From Variovorax sp. PMC12 (lineage in GTDB: Bacteria > Pseudomonadota > Gammaproteobacteria > Burkholderiales > Burkholderiaceae_C): 64,000 bases of DNA. Shown here in pieces: positions 59,228 to 64,000 of this stretch (the first letter of the stretch is position 1; every line of letters starts with the position of its first letter). Below the pieces are notes generated by a model, which was given only the letters and a program-made list of their open reading frames with translations, had not been told where the DNA came from and searched no databases. Location of the stretch: assembly GCF_003019815.1 (NCBI RefSeq), contig NZ_CP027773.1, forward strand, positions 507,001 to 571,000, given 5' to 3'. A program made the translations under genes and the position numbers.

Positions 59228-60280
59228 TCAGAGGATGGTGTTGAAAGGCACCTTCAGGGCGCCGCTCAGGATGGCCGCCTGCGCGGTGCGGATCTCGGCC
59301 ATCACCTTTTCGGCCTTGGCCGCCACGGCCTTGTCGCCTTCCTTCTGGAACAGCGGCGACAGCTCCAGGCCCACCACCCCGGTGCCCAGGCCGGTGTTCA
59401 GGTGCGCGCCGCCCTTGCCGTTCTTGAGGATCTTGCTGGCCTCGTCGTAGAGCGACTTGCCGAAGTGCAGGCTGACGATGGAAATCAGCGTCTTCGGACC
59501 CTGCGGGTATTGCGCCGGGTCGAGGCAGCTCAGCAGGCGGCCGGGCTTGTCGTTGGCGGCGGCGATGATGCCCGCGTCGGTCGCGGCGGCGTCGGTCTGG
59601 ATGAAGTCGATGCCGCCGTTGAACATCTGCGTGGCGATCTCGCGGCCCTTCACCGGGTCCTGGAACGAGCCGGCGAAGGCCACCGTGACCGCGGCGTCCT
59701 TGCGCACCGACAGCACGCCGGCCTTGAAGGCGTTGTAGTCGGCATTCAGCGGCGGGATCGACATGCCGCCGATGAAGCCGATCTTGCCCGTGGTCGACAT
59801 GCGCCCCGCGAAGATGCCGGCCAGGTAGGTGCCCAGGTAGTAGTCGTAGGAGACGGTGGTCACGTTCGGGATGGCGGGCTTCATCTCGTCGCCGAACAGC
59901 TGCAGCCACTGCGTCTTCGGGTACTTGGGCGCGAGCGCCTTGAAGGGCTCGGTCACTTCGTTGAAGGTCGACACGATGATGGCCGCGCCGGCATCGCCCA
60001 GCGTGCGGAAGATGGTCTCGTAGGTCGACGGGTCCTTCGCGTAGATGGCGCGCGTCTGCATGCCCGTTTCCTTGCCCAGCAGCTTGAGCCGCGCAATCAT
60101 CGCGTCGACCGCGCTGGCGTCGCCCGCAGCCTGCGTGTGCACCAGCGCGATCAGCCCGCCCTTGGCATTCGCGATCAGCGGATAGAGGGCGCTGGCCATG
60201 GCGACACCGCCAAGGCCGGCCGCGGCTTTCAGTATCTGCCGCCGGGGCGTGGCGGCGCGGGAGGATGCGTTGCTTGTCAT
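59228..60280 (-). CDS. BMP-family ABC transporter substrate-binding protein
   Basis: The 350-residue protein starts with an RR-containing, Tat-like signal (TPRRQILKAAAGLGGVAMASALYPLIANA). The BMP/PnrA-like fold follows: PKTQWLQLFGDEMKPAIPNVTTVSYDYYLGTYLAGIFAG, GKIGFIGGMSIPPLNADYNAFKAGV and GIDFIQTDAAATDAGIIAAAND. This family typically binds nucleosides or purines in the periplasm. A Tat rather than Sec signal is inferred from the twin Arg. It is 16 bp upstream of the ATPase. Confidence 0.9.
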   Translation of the reverse strand: MTSNASSRAATPRRQILKAAAGLGGVAMASALYPLIANAKGGLIALVHTQAAGDASAVDAMIARLKLLGKETGMQTRAIYAKDPSTYETIFRTLGDAGAAIIVSTFNEVTEPFKALAPKYPKTQWLQLFGDEMKPAIPNVTTVSYDYYLGTYLAGIFAGRMSTTGKIGFIGGMSIPPLNADYNAFKAGVLSVRKDAAVTVAFAGSFQDPVKGREIATQMFNGGIDFIQTDAAATDAGIIAAANDKPGRLLSCLDPAQYPQGPKTLISIVSLHFGKSLYDEASKILKNGKGGAHLNTGLGTGVVGLELSPLFQKEGDKAVAAKAEKVMAEIRTAQAAILSGALKVPFNTIL

Positions 60281-60339
60281 GCGGATGTCTCTCGGGTTGA
60301 AGAACTGGCGGACGAAATTGCTGCGGGGAAGAAATGCGC

Positions 60340-60660
60340 TCAGGGCGTCGGCGAACCGGGGGCGGGGTTCATGATCATCACGTCCTGGCTCTGGATGGCG
60401 TCGAGCGCCCACACGCTCTTGATGAATGCCTGCCACTCGGGGTCGGCGTACATGGCGGCGCGGCGGGCCTCGCGGTCGGCAAGGCTGTCGTAGGCCCAGA
60501 TCAGCACCGAGGTGTGCAGCCGGCCGATCTCGGAGATGTACAGGCCCACGAACTTGTTGAGGTGGCGCTTCTGCACCGGCAGGCCCTCGCGTTCGTACTT
60601 CTCGCGCCACTGGTCGATGGTGCCGGGGCGGAAGGTGTAGAGGCGGTGTTCGACGATCAT
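60340..60660 (-). CDS. NIPSNAP-family protein
   Basis: This 106-residue protein has the ferredoxin-like dimeric alpha/beta-barrel type of the NIPSNAP family: MIVEHRLYTFRPGTIDQWREKYEREGLPVQKRHLNKFVGLYISEIGRLHTSVLIWAYDSLADREARRAA. Bacterial members sit in catabolic operons with unknown roles, perhaps as small isomerase/monooxygenase-like enzymes. It lies between the GMC oxidoreductase and the BMP protein genes in the operon. ATG 60660 is chosen as the family start. Confidence 0.83.
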   Translation of the reverse strand: MIVEHRLYTFRPGTIDQWREKYEREGLPVQKRHLNKFVGLYISEIGRLHTSVLIWAYDSLADREARRAAMYADPEWQAFIKSVWALDAIQSQDVMIMNPAPGSPTP

Positions 60661-60698
60661 TTTTTTGCTGTGCTCCTGCTGGCCTGGGGTTCGTGCTT

Positions 60699-62324
60699 CT
60701 ACTGGCCGGCCAGGATGAATTCGGCGCACTTCTCGCCGATCATGATGGCCGGTGCATTGGTGTTGCCGCTGGAGATGACCGGCATGATCGAGGCGTCGGC
60801 CACGCGCAGGCCCTCGATGCCGTGCACCTTGAGCCGGTGGTCGACCACGGCCAGTTCATCGTGGCCCATCTTGCAGGTGCCCACGGGGTGGAAAGTGGTC
60901 ATGGCGGTGGCGCGCAGCCAGGCGACGAGGTCTTCGTCGCTCTGCTTCTCGGGGCCGGGCGCGATCTCCTTGCCGCGGTAGTCGTCGAATGCGGGCTGCT
61001 CGATGATGCGGCGCGTGGCGCGGATCGCATCGACCATGGTCTTGCGGTCGAACTCGGTGTCCAGGTAGTTGGGCTCGATCATCGGCGCGTCGGTCGGGCG
61101 GCCCGAGCGCAGCCGGATGCGGCCCTTGCTGTTCGGGTTGACCGGTCCCACGCGCAGGGTGAAGCCGTGCTTGGCCTCGACCGTGCTCTTCCTGAACGGG
61201 TTGGGGAAGTACAGGTTGGCCGTCTTCTCCAGCGCGGGCATGAAGTGCAGCTGCACGTCGGGGTTGGCGAGCTCGGGCGAGGTCTTGATGAAGGCGCCGG
61301 CCTCGTAGGGGAAGGTGGTGGTGATGCCTTCGCCGAACAGCATGCCCTGCACCACGGAGAACGCGATCTTGTCGAAGCGCAGGTCCTTGTAGAGCGTGAC
61401 GGGCTGCTTGCACTCATAGGACATGACGCAGTCCACATGGTCCTGCAGGTTGCCGCCCACGCCGGGCAGCGGCTTGAGCACCGCAATGCCGTGCTGCTCC
61501 AGCTCTTCCTTCGGGCCGATGCCCGACAGCATGAGCAGGTGCGGCGAGCCGACCACGCCGGCGCAAAGAATCACTTCCTTGCGCGCGCGCACGGTGCGCA
61601 TCTGGCCGTGCAGCTCGTAGGACACGCCCACGGCCCGGGCCCGCTCCACCAGTACCTTGTGCGTGCGCGCGCGGGTCACGACCTTGAGGTTGCTGCGCTT
61701 GAGCGCCGGCCGCAGGAAGGCGAAGGAGGTGGACCAGCGCTTGCCGTTCTTGATGGTGAAGTCGTAGCGGCCGAAGCCGAGCTGGCTGGCGCCATTGAAG
61801 TCGTCGTTCAGCGGATAGCCGGCCTGCTGGCCCGCAGCGCAGAACACGTCGAGCAATGCGTTCCAGCCGCGCGCGCGGCACACGGTGAGTTCGCCCTTGG
61901 CGTTGTGGAACACGCCGTCGCGCTGGATGTGGCCTTCGGAGCGCTTGAAGGCGGGCAGCACGTCCTTGTACGACCAGCCGGGGTTGCCCATGGCAGCCCA
62001 GCCGTCGTAGTCCTGCTTGCCGCCGCGCACGTAGATCATGCCATTGATGGTCGACGTGCCGCCCAGCACCTTGCCGCGCGGCCAGTAGATCTTGCGGCCA
62101 TTGAGGTTGGGTTCGGGCTCGGTGTGGAAGTGCCAGTTGTAGATGCCCGACTGGAACAGCTTGCCCATCAGCATCGGCAGGCGGAACAGCGGGTTGGAGT
62201 CCTTGCCGCCGGCCTCCAGCAGCAGCACGCGCGTGGCGGGGCGCGCACTGAGCCGCGCGGCGAGGGCGCAGCCCGCGGAGCCCGCGCCCACGATGATGTA
62301 GTCGTAGTCGTTCTTGTCGTTCAT
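60699..62324 (-). CDS. GMC-family FAD-dependent alcohol/choline dehydrogenase
   Basis: The 541-residue flavoenzyme has the FAD loop YDYIIVGAGSAGCALAARLSA (about residues 7-27), LLLEAGG, GMC signature 1 RGKVLGGTSTINGMIYVRG (about 84-102), signature 2 GVVGSPHLLMLSGIGP (about 254-269) and the catalytic C-terminal HPVGTCKMG and SSGNTNAPAIMIGEK with His/Asn. It oxidises a primary alcohol to an aldehyde. In this operon the substrate may be a purine/pyrimidine-derived or sugar alcohol; this is inference. It starts 8 bp after the glycosylase-like gene. Confidence 0.9.
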   Translation of the reverse strand: MNDKNDYDYIIVGAGSAGCALAARLSARPATRVLLLEAGGKDSNPLFRLPMLMGKLFQSGIYNWHFHTEPEPNLNGRKIYWPRGKVLGGTSTINGMIYVRGGKQDYDGWAAMGNPGWSYKDVLPAFKRSEGHIQRDGVFHNAKGELTVCRARGWNALLDVFCAAGQQAGYPLNDDFNGASQLGFGRYDFTIKNGKRWSTSFAFLRPALKRSNLKVVTRARTHKVLVERARAVGVSYELHGQMRTVRARKEVILCAGVVGSPHLLMLSGIGPKEELEQHGIAVLKPLPGVGGNLQDHVDCVMSYECKQPVTLYKDLRFDKIAFSVVQGMLFGEGITTTFPYEAGAFIKTSPELANPDVQLHFMPALEKTANLYFPNPFRKSTVEAKHGFTLRVGPVNPNSKGRIRLRSGRPTDAPMIEPNYLDTEFDRKTMVDAIRATRRIIEQPAFDDYRGKEIAPGPEKQSDEDLVAWLRATAMTTFHPVGTCKMGHDELAVVDHRLKVHGIEGLRVADASIMPVISSGNTNAPAIMIGEKCAEFILAGQ

Positions 62325-62332
62325 TGGGGTGG

Positions 62333-63184
62333 TCACCAGTGGATGGGGGTGCTGTCCATCTCGGCCAGATGGGTGTTGCAGAGCACGAAGGGGTTGGGCA
62401 GGCCGAGCACGGCGTCCGCGTAGGCGGGGTGCTCGCGCAGGATGCAGGCGACATTGCCGTTGCGGCCCTCGCCGATGCCCGCCGCCGCGAAGGCCTCCGC
62501 GGCCGAAGCGCCGAAGCCCATGCAGACCAGCGGCTCGCCGCGCTGCAGCAGGTGGGCCAGCACCGCCTGGATGAGCGGCTTCCACAGCACCAGGTGTCCG
62601 TGCGACTGATGCGGGTCGATGGCCACCTGGAAGCGGCTGAGCGTGAAGGAGGTGTTGAGCAGCAGCACGCCGTCTTCGATCCAGCGGTCGCTCAGCCAGT
62701 CGGGTGTCTCGAATGGCAGCGCGCCCGATTCGATGTCCGCCAGCGTGCGCGGCCAGTTGGCGAAGCTGCCGCCGTAGCCCGCGTCGCCCGTGCGGGCCTC
62801 GGCCAGCATCTGCACCCAGGCGCGGATGCTCTTGGTGAACATCTTGTCGAGCTCGCGCCACCGGGCGACGTTGCCGACCTCGAAGGCGCGGCCGGTGGCG
62901 ATGTCGATCGAGGGGTAAGGGTCTTGCCCCAGCACCAGGCAGCGCACCTTCGAGGGCATCACGCTGTCGAAGGCCTTGAGCATGTGCGCGCCTGCCGGCA
63001 TGCCGGGCAGGCGGCGGCCCTTGCGCGCCGGAAAGATGGGTTCCCAGGCTTCCAGCTCGAGTCGAGCGTCCACGCCTTCGAAGTCCAGCCGCACGCCGCC
63101 GAGCGCGCTGCGCCATTCATCGGGCAGGTCGTCCTGCCAGTCGAGCAGGGTTTCTTGCAAGGCGGTGCGCAGGGCTTGAGGCAT
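62333..63184 (-). CDS. Uracil-DNA-glycosylase-like protein
   Basis: The 283-residue protein contains the UDG active-site segment VRCLVLGQDPYPS (Asp, about residues 80-92; canonical UNG has GQDPYH), FANWPRTLADIESGALPF, DGVLLLNTSFTLSRF (about 165-179) and the second motif region REHPAYADAVLGLPNPF (canonical HPSP). It would remove uracil or a damaged base from DNA, although the motif differences (Pro after PY, no HPSP) leave activity uncertain. It is the promoter-proximal gene of the transporter/GMC/amidohydrolase operon. Confidence 0.8.
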   Translation of the reverse strand: MPQALRTALQETLLDWQDDLPDEWRSALGGVRLDFEGVDARLELEAWEPIFPARKGRRLPGMPAGAHMLKAFDSVMPSKVRCLVLGQDPYPSIDIATGRAFEVGNVARWRELDKMFTKSIRAWVQMLAEARTGDAGYGGSFANWPRTLADIESGALPFETPDWLSDRWIEDGVLLLNTSFTLSRFQVAIDPHQSHGHLVLWKPLIQAVLAHLLQRGEPLVCMGFGASAAEAFAAAGIGEGRNGNVACILREHPAYADAVLGLPNPFVLCNTHLAEMDSTPIHW

Positions 63185-63243
63185 GGCTTACATTCAAACT
63201 TCAAAAAAGCTGATCAGTTCGTCAGGAAATTCTAAGTAATAAA

Positions 63244-63259
63244 TTGACGATATAGTCAG
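63244..63259. promoter_or_regulatory. RutR-box-like palindrome in divergent control region
   Basis: TTGACGATATAGTCAG is an inverted repeat with TTGAC/GTCA(G) half-sites. By eye it fits the known RutR consensus TTGACCAnnTGGTCAA at 11 of 14 defined positions. It lies between the glycosylase-led operon and the divergent TetR gene, whose product looks like RutR. Operator function is inferred. Confidence 0.6.
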
Positions 63260-63340
63260 ATTTTTTTGCTGGTGCTTTCCCGGCCGTCGCGCCGGGCCAC
63301 CTCTAGAATTTGCTCCGGTCAAAAAAAGCGACTCAAAGCC

Positions 63341-63994
63341 ATGCGCGAAACCAAGACAACACGACCTTCGGCACCCGAGACAACCGCGGACAGGGAGATC
63401 AGGGCGGCCAACAAGCGCAAGATCCTCAAGGCCGCCAGCGAGGTGTTCGCGGCCAAGGGCTTCGACGGCGCGCGCATCGCGGAGATCGCCACCGTGGCCG
63501 AGTTGCCCAAGGCCAACGTCTACTACTACTACCCCACGAAGGAAGAGCTCTACAGCGCCACCTTCGCGCCGCTGCTGGAGGAATGGGACAGCGCGCTGCG
63601 CATCCTCAAGGTGGAGACCGAACCCGCCGTGGCGCTGCGTGCGTACGTGGAAGCCAAGCTCCGGATGGGCCGCAAGAATCCGCTGGAGGCGCGACTGTTC
63701 GCCAACGAGGTGGTGCGCGGCGGCACCTTCCTGTCGGCCGCCGACAGGGCGCACATCGCGCAGAGCACGGCCGCCAGCATCGAGGTGCTCGAAGCCTGGA
63801 TGGCTGCCAAGAAGATCCGCAGGATCGACGCGCGCCATTTCCTCTTCATGCTCTGGGCCTCGACCCAGTTCTATGCCGACTACGAGCCCATCGTGAACGC
63901 GGTGCTGCAGGTGAAGAAGCTCACGGCGGTGCACTACGAGCAGGCGCTCGAATGCATCGTGAGCACGGTGTTGGCGGGCGTGCTGCTCGACTGA
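63341..63994 (+). CDS. TetR-family regulator, RutR-like
   Basis: The 217-residue protein has an N-terminal TetR helix-turn-helix (about residues 26-75: ANKRKILKAASEVFAAKGFDGARIAEIATVAELPKANVYYYYPTKEELY). Its C-terminal domain contains LEARLFANEVVRGGTFLSAADR and HFLFMLWASTQFYADYEPIVNAVL, the pattern of RutR/YcdC regulators that sense uracil or related bases. It probably controls the divergent purine/pyrimidine-type operon through the palindrome at 63244-63259. The ATG at 63341 is 75 bp inside the longest frame and gives a family-like N-terminus. Confidence 0.85.
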   Translation: MRETKTTRPSAPETTADREIRAANKRKILKAASEVFAAKGFDGARIAEIATVAELPKANVYYYYPTKEELYSATFAPLLEEWDSALRILKVETEPAVALRAYVEAKLRMGRKNPLEARLFANEVVRGGTFLSAADRAHIAQSTAASIEVLEAWMAAKKIRRIDARHFLFMLWASTQFYADYEPIVNAVLQVKKLTAVHYEQALECIVSTVLAGVLLD

Positions 63995-64000
63995 AAGGGC

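Overview
The window is GC-rich, densely packed bacterial DNA. Its gene content (class I PHA synthase with PhaA, Bug/TctC tripartite-tricarboxylate receptors, a MocR regulator, cobN-type cobaltochelatase genes) and codon use suggest a betaproteobacterium of the Comamonadaceae, close to Variovorax. This assignment is inference from content, not from a search. I read about 60 protein-coding genes, one cobalamin riboswitch, one retron non-coding RNA, one programmed-frameshift signal, and several hairpins and repeats. I see no tRNA, rRNA, CRISPR array or insertion sequence.

Layout. 0-7 kb: maiA, pgeF, a small membrane protein, phaC-phaA, then glutathione and flavin redox genes. 7.0-7.4 kb: an AT-rich gene-free stretch made of a 268-bp imperfect tandem duplication. 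7.4-13.5 kb: LysR, Bug receptor, MaoC-like hydratase, family III CoA-transferase, CitE-like lyase and a second Bug receptor, which together look like an itaconate/C5-dicarboxylate catabolic operon. 13.5-19.7 kb: cinA-like, DJ-1/GlxA-like, phaB with terminator, dctA, ybaL and small proteins. 19.7-31.4 kb: a cobalamin-riboswitch operon (TonB receptor, PepSY membrane protein, stand-alone CbiM, CobW, CobN, and a ChlI/ChlD-type gene). In the last gene an A7 slippery run plus a downstream stem-loop should produce both chelatase subunits by -1 frameshifting. 31.4-37.5 kb: DUF1090, SET-domain, acetyltransferase, sensor kinase, BtuF-like, RIO kinase and double-GNAT genes.

37.6-46 kb is the most unusual region. 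It is a retron operon on the minus strand: an ARM/HEAT-repeat protein, a winged-helix/SWIM zinc-finger protein, an msr-msd RNA with clear a1/a2 repeats and a perfect 21-bp msd hairpin, and a reverse transcriptase carrying the retron NAxxH and VTG signatures. The gene set matches what I recall as the type XIII retron (RT + ARM + WH-SWIM). The RT has a long charged N-terminal extension and a C-terminal Ala/Pro linker followed by membrane segments. A WGR-domain ATP-dependent DNA-ligase-like gene lies divergently beside the operon.

46-54 kb holds a MocR regulator and mostly hypothetical or envelope proteins (DUF6882, DUF2845, a PrsW-type protease, a cupredoxin). 54-64 kb is one long minus-strand operon: uracil-DNA-glycosylase-like protein, GMC oxidoreductase, NIPSNAP, BMP-type nucleoside/purine ABC transporter and amidohydrolase. 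A RutR-like TetR gene diverges from it, with a RutR-box-like palindrome in the shared control region.
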